Source: Bacteroides bouchesdurhonensis
GTDB lineage: Bacteria; Bacteroidota; Bacteroidia; Bacteroidales; Bacteroidaceae
Assembly: GCF_900155865.1 (NCBI RefSeq)
Contig: NZ_LT707006.1
Span: forward strand, 3,574,577-3,638,576
Reading direction: 5' to 3'
Length of the DNA: 64,000 nucleotides
Below, piece after piece: positions 17,546 through 27,745 of this stretch. The translations under genes and the position numbers were made by a program. Below the pieces are notes generated by a model, which was not told the DNA's origin, did not search any database, and was given only the letters and a program-made list of their open reading frames with translations. Each line of letters starts with the position of its first letter. Position 1 is the first letter of the stretch.

Positions 17546-20500
17546 TATTTCTTATGTTTTAAAAGTTTCGACTTTGTTTTATATACCATTACAAAGAAGA
17601 AAGGTACAAGAATAATACCAAATACAATGGCAAATATCATTCCGAAAAACACACCTGTACCAATCGCCTGTCGACTGGCAGCACCGGGTCCGCTTGCCAA
17701 TACCATCGGAAGCATTCCAAGTACGAAAGCTAATGAAGTCATCAGAATCGGACGGAAACGTAAGCGAGCTGCATAGATGGCCGACTGTATCAAATCTTCT
17801 CCTTTATCTACCTGTACTTTGGCAAACTCCACAATTAAGATCGCATTTTTAGCCGCAAGTCCAATCAACATCACTAATCCTATCTGAAAATAGACATCGT
17901 TTTCCAAACCACAGACCCAAACTCCGAGATAAGCTCCTAACGCAGCTACCGGCAAAGATAGCAGTACTGCAATAGGTACCGTCCAACTTTCGTACTGTGC
18001 AGCGAGAAACAAGAAGACAAACAGAAAGACCAATGCCATAACCATACCAGTCTGACCTCCGGCTTTTTTTTCCTGATAAGACAATCCACTCCATTCCAAA
18101 CCGACATTATCAGGAAGATGATCACGAACAATCTGCTCCATTATTTCCATCGCTTGTCCCGAACTATATCCTTGTGCAGCAGCACCTCTAATAACAGCTG
18201 TAGTAAACATATTGAAACGCTTAATACTACCAGGCCCTGTGGTATACGATGCATTTCCTAAAGAAGTCAGTGGTACCATTGCTCCATTAGATGCTTTCAC
18301 AAAAAATAGATTGATATTATCTTTATGTTCACGATAAGGGGCTTCTGCCTGAATGTAGACTTTATATATACGGTTGAACATATTAAAGTCATTCACATAT
18401 ACCGAACCGGTATAAGCCTTCATCGTAGAAAATACATCAGCTAAAGGTACTCCCAACATTTTTACTTTATCCCGATCGACATCAAAGTAAAGTTGAGGAA
18501 TTTCCGATTGTAAAGAAGAAGACAATCCCGTCAGTTCTTTACGTTTAGAGGCATAATACATCAGAGTATCGGCCGCATCCACCAAATTATCGAAAGTAGC
18601 TTCACCACGAGCCTCCAATTGCATTTCGAACCCTCCGGAACTACCTAATCCCGGAATAACAGGAGGCGTAGACAAATATACCTTGCATTCCGGATATTCT
18701 TTAAGATGTTTCTCTACCGTATCCATAATCTTTTCAATAGTAGTACTTTTTCTATCCTCCCAAGGTTTTAGAATCACAGTTAATTCGGCACGCCCCTGAT
18801 TACTTCCCACACGTGGACTACTACCTGTTACATTCTGAATATATTCGATATATGGATTCTTTTCCAGATAGGCTATTGCACGATCAGTTACAGCACGAGT
18901 ACGTTCCAATGTAGCTCCTTCGGGCAATTCTAATTCTATCTTAAAATAACCCTGATCTTCTACTGGCAAAAAACTAGTAGGAATAATCCTGTGAATAAGT
19001 AGAATAGCAATCAACACCATTCCAAAAGCACTTAATATCCGACGTGGATGTTTGATTGTACGTGTCACAGCAGACACATATTTATTACTGCCAATTCCCA
19101 ACCATTCATTGATTTTTCTGAAAATGATATTTTTTTTCTTTCCATGATCCGGCTTCAAAATCAAAGAACACATAACGGGACTCAGAGTTAAAGCTACAAC
19201 AGTAGAAATAAGTACGGATACCACAATCGTCACTGTAAATTGACGATATAATTGTCCGGTAATTCCACTCAGGAAACTAACTGGAACAAATACCGCTGCC
19301 AACACCAGTGAAGTAGCAATCAATGCACTTGATAATCCGGTCATCGCTTTTTTGGTTGCTTCATAGGGACTCAATTTTTCCGTTTCCATGATATGTTCCA
19401 CCCCTTCTACCACAACAATCGCATCATCCACCACAATACCGATAGCAAGGATCAATCCTAGCAATGTCAAAATATTCAATGAAAAACCAAATATCAGCAT
19501 AAAACCAAAGGTACCGATTAATGAAATAGGTACTGCTACAACCGGAATCAGAGTTGCACGCCAACTCTGTAAAGACAGATATACGACCAATACTACCAAT
19601 ACTAATGCTTCAAAAAGGGTCTTGTATACTTCATGAATTGATTCTGATATATATGTCGTCATATCAAACGGAATCTCGTAACTTAATCCTTCGGGGAAAT
19701 TCTTACTGATTTCATCCATCGCTTCTTTCACATTCCGCGCAACTTCCATAGCATTCGCACCCGGTAACATATAAATTCCAAGTACTGCAGCATTCTCACC
19801 ATTAATACCACTTTCCGTACTATACGAAGAAGCTTCTAATGAGACATGTGCTACGTCTTTTAATCGGATAATAGAACCATTAGCATTGGCACGTACCACA
19901 ATATCTTCAAACTGTCCTACAGTAGAAAGACGTCCCTGAGTAGTAATAGGAATAGTTATATCCAAACCTTCTACAGGTTGTTGCCCCAATACACCGGCAG
20001 CAGATTCACGATTCTGGTCCTTCAAGGCGTTTTGTAAATCTTGTACAGTTAATCCAAAGTTTGCCAACTTATCAGGTTGAGCCCAGATTTGCATCGCATA
20101 ATAACGACTACCAATATTTGAAACACGCCCTACTCCAGGAACTCGACGAATTACATCAAGCACATTAATAGTCGCAAAGTTACTCAAATAAATTTCGTCA
20201 AACTTAGGATCGGTAGAAGTCAAACACAAAGTCATTAACTGGCTAGGTGCCTGTTTCTCCACAGAAATACCATTTTGGATAACTTCTGCCGGAAGACGGG
20301 ATTCTGCCAGTTTCACACGATTCTGTATTTCCACTGCAGCTAAATCCGGATCAGCGGAAACATCAAAAGTGACTGTTGCCGAAAACCCTCCGGAATTGGA
20401 ACTGCTAGATTCCATATAAAGCATACCAGGAGTACCATTGATTTCCTGCTCAATCGGAGTTGCCACAGCCTGCGAAACAGTCAACGCACTAGCACCTGGG

Positions 20501-20649
20501 TAAGAAGCACTAATCTTTACCACCGGCGGCGTAATCTGTGGATACTGATCCACCGGAAGCATGGTCAAACCAATGATTCCGACAATCACAATAACGATGG
20601 AAATTACTGCTGAAAATACGGGTCTATCTATAAAAAATGTAACTTTCAT
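17545..20649 (-). CDS. RND multidrug efflux permease (HAE-1, AcrB-like)
   Basis: Inner-membrane proton-driven pump, 1034 residues, close to AcrB's 1049. It shows N-terminal TM1 then DQYPQITPPVVKISASYPGA, two large periplasmic loops, and the TM4 proton-relay motif GIVVDDAIVVVEGVE with both aspartates; the late LIGLAAKNAILIVEFAK segment carries the TM10 lysine. These are the HAE-1 signatures. It lies 3 bases after the adaptor gene and overlaps the OprM-like gene by one base, so the three parts form one tripartite exporter. Substrates cannot be read from sequence; likely antibiotics, bile salts or detergents. Confidence 0.94.
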   Translation of the reverse strand: MKVTFFIDRPVFSAVISIVIVIVGIIGLTMLPVDQYPQITPPVVKISASYPGASALTVSQAVATPIEQEINGTPGMLYMESSSSNSGGFSATVTFDVSADPDLAAVEIQNRVKLAESRLPAEVIQNGISVEKQAPSQLMTLCLTSTDPKFDEIYLSNFATINVLDVIRRVPGVGRVSNIGSRYYAMQIWAQPDKLANFGLTVQDLQNALKDQNRESAAGVLGQQPVEGLDITIPITTQGRLSTVGQFEDIVVRANANGSIIRLKDVAHVSLEASSYSTESGINGENAAVLGIYMLPGANAMEVARNVKEAMDEISKNFPEGLSYEIPFDMTTYISESIHEVYKTLFEALVLVVLVVYLSLQSWRATLIPVVAVPISLIGTFGFMLIFGFSLNILTLLGLILAIGIVVDDAIVVVEGVEHIMETEKLSPYEATKKAMTGLSSALIATSLVLAAVFVPVSFLSGITGQLYRQFTVTIVVSVLISTVVALTLSPVMCSLILKPDHGKKKNIIFRKINEWLGIGSNKYVSAVTRTIKHPRRILSAFGMVLIAILLIHRIIPTSFLPVEDQGYFKIELELPEGATLERTRAVTDRAIAYLEKNPYIEYIQNVTGSSPRVGSNQGRAELTVILKPWEDRKSTTIEKIMDTVEKHLKEYPECKVYLSTPPVIPGLGSSGGFEMQLEARGEATFDNLVDAADTLMYYASKRKELTGLSSSLQSEIPQLYFDVDRDKVKMLGVPLADVFSTMKAYTGSVYVNDFNMFNRIYKVYIQAEAPYREHKDNINLFFVKASNGAMVPLTSLGNASYTTGPGSIKRFNMFTTAVIRGAAAQGYSSGQAMEIMEQIVRDHLPDNVGLEWSGLSYQEKKAGGQTGMVMALVFLFVFLFLAAQYESWTVPIAVLLSLPVAALGAYLGVWVCGLENDVYFQIGLVMLIGLAAKNAILIVEFAKVQVDKGEDLIQSAIYAARLRFRPILMTSLAFVLGMLPMVLASGPGAASRQAIGTGVFFGMIFAIVFGIILVPFFFVMVYKTKSKLLKHKK

Positions 20650-20652
20650 AAA

Positions 20653-21846
20653 TCATTCTTCTTTGGCATTAATCATTATTTCCTCTTCCGACTCACCGAA
20701 TCTTACTTTCATTCCAGGAGTTAACTTATGGAAACCTTCTACTACAACTAATTCGCCTACGGCCAGTCCTCTTTCTACTACCACTCTATTTCCTACTTCA
20801 GGACCTAATTCTATAAAACGCTTCTCCACCGTATCATCTTTACGCACCGTATAAATATATGCTCCGCCTTTCTCAATCGTAATAGCTTTCATCGGTACTA
20901 CAATTGCACCTTCACGTACATCTAACAAAAGTTTTACTTTGGTAAATTGTCCAGGTAATAATACTTGTTTAGGATTGGGCATTTCCGCACGTACAGAGAA
21001 GGTACCAGTCTGAGGATCTACCTGCGGTTCAGCAAAGTCTACAAATCCTTTATATGGATATACGGTATTATCAGCCAGAGTAATAGTAATATTTGGCTGC
21101 CAGGAACGAGTTGAATCCTTTTGTCCTAAATTAATATTACGTTCCTTACTTTTCAAATAGTCTAATGCTGTCATACTAAAGTCTACTAATACCGTGTCAC
21201 TCTTAACAATGGTAGCGAGCAAAGATTTACCTCCCGGTCCTACTAATGTTCCCAAATCCACATTTCTTTCACTAATATGACCGGATAACGGAGAACGAAC
21301 TACTGTATACCCTAATTCAAGTTCGGCCTGAGCCAAATCAGCCTCACTCATGGCTACCGTTGCAACAGCACTTTCATAGGCTGCTTCTGCATTGTCCAAG
21401 TCAAGCTGACTGGCTGCATTCTGTTCAACCAATGGACGAATACGTTTCAAATCACGTTCTGCTTTCAATGCCTGCGCTTCGTCTTTCTTCAACTGGGCCC
21501 TCGCTTTATCAGCTTTTGCACGATATTGATCTTGATTGATAACAAACAATACTTGGTTCTTATTCACGTAAGTACCTTCTGCAAAAAGCATATTCTCCAA
21601 ATACCCCTCCACACGAGCACGTACTTCTACAAATTGTTGGGCACGAATACGTCCTACATACTCTCCAAAGATTTCTACATCATCTTTTACAGCTGGCTCC
21701 AATATAACGGTTGGAATCTCCGGTTCTACTTTCTGAGGGCGGGTCAGTATCCAATATGTTGCTAATACGCAAACCATACAAATAATAGCAGCAATGGTTC
21801 TACTTCTACTCAGTTTCAACTCTCGTTTCGAAAAAAACAATCTCAT
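20653..21846 (-). CDS. RND efflux periplasmic adaptor (AcrA/MFP family)
   Basis: Membrane fusion protein joining the RND pump to the outer-membrane channel. The 397-residue protein has one N-terminal hydrophobic anchor (about 17-35), a barrel-sandwich/lipoyl hybrid domain (EVRARVEGYLENMLFAEGTYV), a coiled-coil hairpin rich in Ala, Lys and Glu (about 105-175), and beta-barrel and membrane-proximal domains with LPGQFTKVKLLL. No lipobox cysteine is obvious, so it is probably held by the uncleaved helix. It is the first gene of the operon; a pair of 12-base direct repeats about 130-160 bases upstream could bind a regulator. Confidence 0.92.
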   Translation of the reverse strand: MRLFFSKRELKLSRSRTIAAIICMVCVLATYWILTRPQKVEPEIPTVILEPAVKDDVEIFGEYVGRIRAQQFVEVRARVEGYLENMLFAEGTYVNKNQVLFVINQDQYRAKADKARAQLKKDEAQALKAERDLKRIRPLVEQNAASQLDLDNAEAAYESAVATVAMSEADLAQAELELGYTVVRSPLSGHISERNVDLGTLVGPGGKSLLATIVKSDTVLVDFSMTALDYLKSKERNINLGQKDSTRSWQPNITITLADNTVYPYKGFVDFAEPQVDPQTGTFSVRAEMPNPKQVLLPGQFTKVKLLLDVREGAIVVPMKAITIEKGGAYIYTVRKDDTVEKRFIELGPEVGNRVVVERGLAVGELVVVEGFHKLTPGMKVRFGESEEEIMINAKEE

Positions 21847-21973
21847 ATCGAATCAATTATTTAAATTAACTTATGTTTGTCTACTCTGCATTTTACAAAT
21901 ATCATTCCATTTTCTTCGCAAAACATTTATTCTTTGATAATCAACACATTGCAAAAACGACATACTATACACT

Positions 21974-22004
21974 AAAATGTGGAATCGCTTTAAAAATGTA
22001 GAAT
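21974..22004. promoter_or_regulatory. Candidate operator: two AAAATGTRGAAT direct repeats
   Basis: AAAATGTGGAAT (21974-21985) and AAAATGTAGAAT (21993-22004) are 19 bases apart, close to two helical turns, and TGTGGA (21978-21983) is mirrored by TCCACA (22008-22013). They lie in the spacer between the efflux operon and the divergent patatin gene. A role in regulation is inferred only. Confidence 0.35.
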
Positions 22005-22073
22005 TAATCCACAATTACGACTTTTGGAACATTTTTTCTGATTTACATTTCAACAACTAAACAAATTATCTCC

Positions 22074-22081
22074 TACATTTG
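22074..22081 (+). promoter_or_regulatory. -7 promoter box (TACATTTG) for the patatin gene
   Basis: TACATTTG fits TAnnTTTG and lies 39 bases before the ATG at 22121. No TTG at the ideal -33 spacing was identified. Confidence 0.5.
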
Positions 22082-22120
22082 TAATGTATATGATGGTCAT
22101 TAATTTTAAACCGTGTTATA

Positions 22121-24334
22121 ATGAAAAAACAACTATTTTCCATATTGGTTTTATCAATCGGTTTATTAATTCCTTTTTCTGTTCATGCTCAGCAACAACG
22201 AAAAAAGGTGGGTGTAGTGCTAAGTGGCGGCGGGGCTAAGGGAGTAGCCCACATAAAAGCACTAAAAGTCATCGAAGAAGCAGGAATTCCTATTGATTAT
22301 ATAGTAGGTACTAGTATGGGATCTATAGTAGGCGGACTTTATGCAATCGGTTATACTCCGGAACAGTTGGACAGTATGGTAAGAAAGCAGAATTGGACCT
22401 TTCTTTTAAGTGACCGTATCAAACGTAGTTCCATGTCGCTTACAGATCGCGAACGTTCTGAGAAATATATTGTCTCTATTCCATTTACAAAGAATCCAAA
22501 AGAAATTGCCGGTGGGCTTATAAAAGGCCAAAACCTTGCCAATCTATTCTCCGATTTAACGGTGGGTTATCATGATTCCATCAATTTCAATAAATTGCCT
22601 ATTCCTTTTGCCTGTGTGTCGGCAAATGTTGTCAATGGAGACCAAGTCGTGTTCCATGAAGGAGTGCTTTCAACCGCTATGCGTGCAAGTATGGCTATTC
22701 CTGGAGTGTTTACTCCGGTACGAGTAGACAGTATGGTACTTGTAGATGGTGGCATCGTCAATAACTATCCCGCAGATGTTGCTAAGGCTATGGGTGCCGA
22801 TATAATTATCGGAGTAGATGTGCAAAACGTTCTGAAAAGTGCTAACAAGCTCAATAGCGTTCCTGAAATTCTTGGACAAATTGTTGATCTGACATGTCAA
22901 ACCAATCATGAAAAGAATGTAGACCTGACAGATACTTATATTCGTGTGAATGTAGACGGATATTCTTCAGCCAGTTTCACACCGGCAGCTATCGATTCTC
23001 TGATGCAACGCGGAGAAGAAGCAGCACGAGCACAATGGGATTCTCTGATTGCCCTAAAAAAGAAAATCGGGATTTCAGACGATTATGTACCTAAACAACA
23101 CGGTCCCTATTCCTCTCTCTCCAACTCCCGCACAATCTTCGTGACAAAAATCTCTTTCACCGGTGTAGAAGCAAAGGATAAGAAATGGCTGATGAAAAAA
23201 TGTAATCTAAAAGAAGACAGTGATATCACCACCCAACAAATAGAACAAGCCCTATTCCAATTACGGGGCAGCCAATCCTATTCCAGTGCCAGCTACAAAC
23301 TAATGCATACCTCTGAAGGATATCACCTGACTTTCATGCTGGAAGAAAAATATGAAAAAAGAATCAACCTTGGAATCCGCTTCGATTCGGAAGAGATAGC
23401 TTCTCTGTTAGTCAATGGCATCGCAGATATCAAGACTCATATACCTTCCCGGATCTCCCTTACCGGACGATTGGGTAAACGGTATGCCGCTCGGATCGAT
23501 TATACCCTCGAACCTATGCAACAACGTAACTTCAATTTTTCATATATGTTTCAGTATAATGATATCAACATATATGACAATGGCGACCGCGCCTATAACC
23601 TAACTTACAAATACCATCTGGCAGAATTTGGTTTTTCAGACGTTTGGTATAAGAATTTCCGGTTCGGACTCGGCTTCCGCTTCGAATATTATAAATACAA
23701 AGACTTTTTGTTTAAAAAGCCTGAGTTGACCGATCTAGATATTGAATCTGAACATCTCTTGAGCTACTTTGCTCAAGTCCATTACAATACATATGACAAG
23801 GGATATTTCCCTTCTAAAGGAAGTGATTTCAGTGCCTCCTATTCACTCTATACAGATAATATGGCACAGTATAATGAACATGCTCCATTCTCTGCATTAA
23901 AAGGCTCTTGGACTAGCGTTATCCCCGTTACGCACCGGTTTTCCATCATACCTTCCATCTATGGACGTATATTGATAGGGAAAGATTTTCCTTATCCGAT
24001 ACAAAATGCAATCGGCGGCGAAGTATATGGCCTGTATATTCCCCAGCAATTGCCTTTTGCAGGAATTACGAATATAGAGTTAATGGATAACTCTATTATG
24101 ATTGCCTCAATAAAGTTCCGCCAACGGATGGGAAGTATTCATTATCTCACCCTGACTGGCAATTATGGATTGACTGAAAGTAATTTCTTCGATATACTAA
24201 GAGGCAAGCAACTATATGGAATCAGTGCGGGATATGGTATGGACAGCATCTTCGGTCCGTTGGAAATCACATTTGGATATTCCAATCGGACCGACAAAGG
24301 AAGCTGTTATGTAAACCTGGGATATTATTTTTAA
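22121..24334 (+). CDS. Patatin-like phospholipase with outer-membrane barrel
   Basis: A 737-residue outer-membrane protein with a secreted lipase domain, of the PlpD/FplA kind. A signal peptide (1-23) is followed by a patatin domain (about 28-300) with oxyanion hole SGGGAKG (35-41), nucleophile GTSMG (S65) and catalytic DGG (D209). Residues about 335-410 (ISFTGVEAKDKKWLMKKCNL) resemble a POTRA domain, and the remainder is rich in aromatic beta-strands, ending in VNLGYYF as BamA-type barrels do. The catalytic pair Ser-Asp is complete, so it should be an active type V-secreted-like phospholipase. It has its own promoter and an excellent terminator shortly downstream. Confidence 0.9.
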   Translation: MKKQLFSILVLSIGLLIPFSVHAQQQRKKVGVVLSGGGAKGVAHIKALKVIEEAGIPIDYIVGTSMGSIVGGLYAIGYTPEQLDSMVRKQNWTFLLSDRIKRSSMSLTDRERSEKYIVSIPFTKNPKEIAGGLIKGQNLANLFSDLTVGYHDSINFNKLPIPFACVSANVVNGDQVVFHEGVLSTAMRASMAIPGVFTPVRVDSMVLVDGGIVNNYPADVAKAMGADIIIGVDVQNVLKSANKLNSVPEILGQIVDLTCQTNHEKNVDLTDTYIRVNVDGYSSASFTPAAIDSLMQRGEEAARAQWDSLIALKKKIGISDDYVPKQHGPYSSLSNSRTIFVTKISFTGVEAKDKKWLMKKCNLKEDSDITTQQIEQALFQLRGSQSYSSASYKLMHTSEGYHLTFMLEEKYEKRINLGIRFDSEEIASLLVNGIADIKTHIPSRISLTGRLGKRYAARIDYTLEPMQQRNFNFSYMFQYNDINIYDNGDRAYNLTYKYHLAEFGFSDVWYKNFRFGLGFRFEYYKYKDFLFKKPELTDLDIESEHLLSYFAQVHYNTYDKGYFPSKGSDFSASYSLYTDNMAQYNEHAPFSALKGSWTSVIPVTHRFSIIPSIYGRILIGKDFPYPIQNAIGGEVYGLYIPQQLPFAGITNIELMDNSIMIASIKFRQRMGSIHYLTLTGNYGLTESNFFDILRGKQLYGISAGYGMDSIFGPLEITFGYSNRTDKGSCYVNLGYYF

Positions 24335-24420
24335 CTTAGGTTTTGGAAATACGTTGCATCGAAAAAACAATAGTATATCCTCATAAGTATCTAAGGATAT
24401 TCCTAAAATAATAAAATTTA

Positions 24421-24456
24421 AGGCAACTAATTCATTGCGAGTTAGTTGCCTTTTTT
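24421..24456 (+). terminator. Rho-independent terminator
   Basis: AGGCAACTAA (24421-24430) pairs perfectly with TTAGTTGCCT (24442-24451) over an 11-base loop and is followed by six T residues. It closes the patatin transcript. Confidence 0.9.
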
Positions 24457-24525
24457 GTATCTTTAAGCATTCCCCCCCAAAAACGGTTTGACGACCAAAA
24501 TGGGGGTAATCTAAACTAAAAACAC

Positions 24526-24702
24526 ATGGTAAAGATACAAAAAATCTCCGAAATCGAACCTTGTTTAGGTTTTACTGAGTTCGATATGCTAAAAAAATAT
24601 CGTCAAAGTTTTGCAACGAGTGAATTAGGTCGCCTCCATGCTCTGTTTCCTTTCTCGGACCTGGTCCGACAAATGCATTTGAAGTCCTCTGCTTTGGGTC
24701 GT
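24526..24702 (+). pseudogene. Transposase N-terminal fragment
   Basis: The first 59 codons read like the N-terminus of a Bacteroides DDE transposase (KISEIEPCLGFTEF, YRQSFATSELGRLHALFPF, HLKSSALGR). Similarity stops abruptly at about 24702, where the sequence becomes the 3' part of a minus-strand gene. The rest of the transposase is absent, so this is a dead insertion-sequence remnant. The exact IS family is not certain. Confidence 0.6.
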
Positions 24703-25523
24703 GAATGGCTCTCTATATCTATCTCGTCATTCAATGCTGATAAAGGCAAAACACTAAAATAAATATCACCTGGAATCTTGTAAGAATATTGAACGTCTCC
24801 GAAACTGGTCAGAAAGAACTGTCCTCCAAGTACATTCGCAAACAAATGCATATCCCGAAAAATCCCTTTATAATATATAATCTCCATATTTTTATCAGAC
24901 ATCGGCAAGTAAGGCATAGAGTGCATCATTTTCATACAATATTCCCGCTTCATCTCGTCCGTCCATACCAACTCTCCCTGATAGTTGAAGAAACTTACTT
25001 TAAACTGACGTATTTCCCAATTATGTATATAATTGAACTTTTTATCTCTGAATCCCTTGTCTCTAACTACAAAATAGTTTCGGTGCACCACTTCCTCGTC
25101 TATATCGTTCGTTGCCAGCTTCACACGACGCACATCGCCTGTTCCATCCTTACTCAGGATAATAAGTTCATGCGTCTAATCGTGCACAAGATAAAAGCTA
25201 TCCCCACGCAAGCGGAACAGGGCACACTTGGTATGTGTGTCAGATACTTTGCGACGCCATTGCAGAGTAGTTCCTTTAAAGCAAGAGACGCTGAGCGGGT
25301 TGCCTCCGGCAAAATAGAATGTACCTTTGCCGTTAGTATCAAAACCGGAAAGATACAATTTATTATTCCTAGGATTATAACGGCAATCTACTGAGTCAGG
25401 CACATTTCTAAACTTGAAGTCCCAGTAACTCAAGAAGGGGTAATTCTCGTTTACACGCTGCGCTGATAACGGTGCAAACGTAAGAAACGATAAAGACAAT
25501 AGTAAAAAAGATTTCTTTTTCAT
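24703..25523 (-). pseudogene. Decayed secreted protein gene (internal stop, 3' end lost to an IS scar)
   Basis: The gene starts at 25523 with a signal peptide (MKKKSFLLLSLSFLTFAPLSA, then QRV) and continues to a TAG codon at 25176-25178. The same frame then continues as THELIILSKDGTGD and on through KFNYIHNWEIRQFKVSFF to SALNDEIDIESH, which is why I read one broken gene rather than two. At about 24703 the reading frame runs into the antisense of a transposase fragment, so the native 3' end is missing. Length and composition recall the DUF4221/beta-propeller-like secreted proteins of Bacteroides, but I do not recognise the family firmly. The function is probably lost. Confidence 0.65.
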
Positions 25524-25537
25524 AATGGCAGTTTTTG

Positions 25538-26500
25538 TTACTCTATCGGCAAGAAAGATTCAAACTCTTTGTTGTAAATATCGTTAATATAATATTCATC
25601 TTCCTGTTTCACAACATTAATAAGAATCGTATCACCTGTTACACCAACTTGAAATGCATCCGGTTTATCGGTAGGATGTACCCAAACATTATTACGATAC
25701 GGAAATTCAAAATCGTGCCGTCCTATTAATGCATCATATTCAGGATAACCATCATTTCTGCTTAATTCCTCCATTTTGTTAAAACGAAACAAAGCATTGG
25801 GAGTTAAATACTCCGCACGGATAACAGCTAATTCCTGCAACAGATTCTCGGATAGCGTGCTATGTTTCAATGTATAAAAATCATAGAAGCTCTTCACAAA
25901 ATCGAGCGGTTCATTACGGTCCACTTTAGGAAATGTATCGCCACTGTACCACAAGCTATCGCCAAACTGTTGCCCGAGCGACTCCGGTGTGATGTATCCC
26001 ACACGATATTCCCCGTCCTCCTTTACCACTCTCACAGGGATTTCTTTTGTTCCCTCGTAAGGTGTTCCTCTACTATATGCATAATGCACCATATACCAAC
26101 TATTCCCCAAAGGCTCAATTTTTAACGTTTCACACGAGTCTTCCGGAACATCCTGTGCGCGAATTACCATGCTTGCACCCGCATCCCAAGTCATTCTCCA
26201 TATCTTACTTCTCATTGCCTTCGTAAAATACTTGGCATAATCTTTTTTAAGTTCTTTCTCCTTTCTTATAATAGGTTTAAGTTCAGTTGCATAAAATTCT
26301 TTCAACATATTCACGGCTTCTGAATCTATATTCTCAACCGTATCTTTCAATGATTGCTGAAACAAATCCTCTTGGTTTTCAACAACCACAGAAATATTTT
26401 TCTTTACACCTATATCAGCCTTATCTACTTTATTATGCTTACCACAAGATACACATATCAATAAAAGCTGAATACATATAAAAACTTCAAACTTATACAT
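25538..26500 (-). CDS. Hypothetical lipoprotein
   Basis: A 320-residue protein with a lipoprotein signal (CIQLLLICVSC, cysteine 19). Two similar halves can be seen: one begins near DTVENIDSEAVNMLKEFYATELKP and the other near VKSFYDFYTLKHSTLSENLLQELA. Each starts with a helix and is followed by a YWMVHYAY-like or FQVGVTGDTILINV strand region ending in a short EDGEYRVGYI/EDEYYINDIY motif. This is reminiscent of a duplicated DUF3828-like fold, but that is a resemblance only. It sits 14 bases upstream of the decayed gene and probably formed an operon with it. Function unknown. Confidence 0.6.
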   Translation of the reverse strand: MYKFEVFICIQLLLICVSCGKHNKVDKADIGVKKNISVVVENQEDLFQQSLKDTVENIDSEAVNMLKEFYATELKPIIRKEKELKKDYAKYFTKAMRSKIWRMTWDAGASMVIRAQDVPEDSCETLKIEPLGNSWYMVHYAYSRGTPYEGTKEIPVRVVKEDGEYRVGYITPESLGQQFGDSLWYSGDTFPKVDRNEPLDFVKSFYDFYTLKHSTLSENLLQELAVIRAEYLTPNALFRFNKMEELSRNDGYPEYDALIGRHDFEFPYRNNVWVHPTDKPDAFQVGVTGDTILINVVKQEDEYYINDIYNKEFESFLPIE

Positions 26501-26527
26501 ATTAATTTAAGAAACTGTTTTGATTTT

Positions 26528-27718
26528 CTACATTGTTTTTACTCTAGAACTGCTAGGATTTTCATTCCTATTTTGAGCGACTTTCCGGTGCTGTTTCCCG
26601 ATTTTCTTCGTCAGATAGACCGTTATCTTCCTCATCAAACAAACCGCCTGTTGCTCACGGTTGGCATTGATAAAATGGGAATAAGAGGAAAGGCGGTGCT
26701 CCCAATCATACAGCGTTTCGTTAGGCAATTCCTTCCACTCAGCTATGCGGTCGCACAGATAATCCTGATACAACGCAATACATTGCTGGACAGTCATGTC
26801 CGGAAGTTCCTGCTTGATACCTCCCAGACGCTTGTTGTTCTGCGGAAAGAGTTCCACAATCCGACGGTAGTAATCAGGATAACGGTCGAGCAATGTCTTG
26901 CCAAGCAGTTCGCAGGCGCGCTGGTTGCGTTTGTGTCCGCCCAGCAGATGCAGGAACTTGACATCCTCGAAACGGTAGAAATCGCAAAAACGGTGATAAT
27001 CGTAACCATTGTCCGGCACTACATATCCCAGCACACTTGCCACCTCTTTTCCACGCTCTTCGGCAAGGGCTGCAAACAGTGTCTGTTCGAAAAGCAGGTT
27101 GTTGTTCACACCCAGATTCCGACTATGATAATCGAGTAAACCGTTATCCTCGATAAACCGAAAAGCAATCCGGCAATACTCCTGTATAAATTCAAGGTCG
27201 TTTCCACCCAAGAAACCGGCATTGTACGAAGGAATGAGATCACGCTCCAACACCTTGTGCAGAAATTCCGGCATCCGGTAATTTCTTCGCAACAGGTCGT
27301 TCATCATGTTTTTGTAATATTGAGTTCCCATTTCCACATTTTGGGCTATCAATCCACCGGACTCGATAGAAGCATCCAAACGATGGGGAAGATACACGTC
27401 TCCGTCCACATGGATAAACGGTTCCGCCTGCAACGAATAAGTAAGCATTTTGGGATAAGCCCAATGGATGTCCGGACACCGCAAGTCGTCATATTGCACC
27501 ACCACTTCCGTATAAGGAAGTTTCAGCAACTCGATAAAGACCTTATACCCATTGCTATCCGTATAAAGCACTACATTGTCATAGCTTTTACGAAGACTCA
27601 AGCAACTTAATGCCCATGACATCAGATGATACTGCAGATGAGGCCATCCGAATCCATTCTCCAACAGCGATTTGTTCGCTGTCCAGAACGTTTGTGTTAT
27701 TTTCAGATTTGCTCTCAT
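26528..27718 (-). CDS. Glycosyltransferase-like protein (DUF6734-like)
   Basis: A 396-residue protein without signal peptide or membrane segment. It contains NVVLYTDSNGY (about 46-56), the metal-binding-like motif HVDGDVYLPH (about 103-112) and YNAGFLGGNDLEFI, which fit a GT-A type fold with a DxD-like motif. Similar Bacteroides proteins are annotated as DUF6734 and are often near peptide- or polysaccharide-processing genes; that family assignment is from memory and tentative. The C-terminal 60 residues are basic and probably disordered. It is separated by 27 bases from the lipoprotein gene and follows the seven-gene transport operon on the same strand. Confidence 0.55.
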   Translation of the reverse strand: MRANLKITQTFWTANKSLLENGFGWPHLQYHLMSWALSCLSLRKSYDNVVLYTDSNGYKVFIELLKLPYTEVVVQYDDLRCPDIHWAYPKMLTYSLQAEPFIHVDGDVYLPHRLDASIESGGLIAQNVEMGTQYYKNMMNDLLRRNYRMPEFLHKVLERDLIPSYNAGFLGGNDLEFIQEYCRIAFRFIEDNGLLDYHSRNLGVNNNLLFEQTLFAALAEERGKEVASVLGYVVPDNGYDYHRFCDFYRFEDVKFLHLLGGHKRNQRACELLGKTLLDRYPDYYRRIVELFPQNNKRLGGIKQELPDMTVQQCIALYQDYLCDRIAEWKELPNETLYDWEHRLSSYSHFINANREQQAVCLMRKITVYLTKKIGKQHRKVAQNRNENPSSSRVKTM

Positions 27719-27745
27719 GAGTGTTTTTGTCTTTAGATTCGCTTA

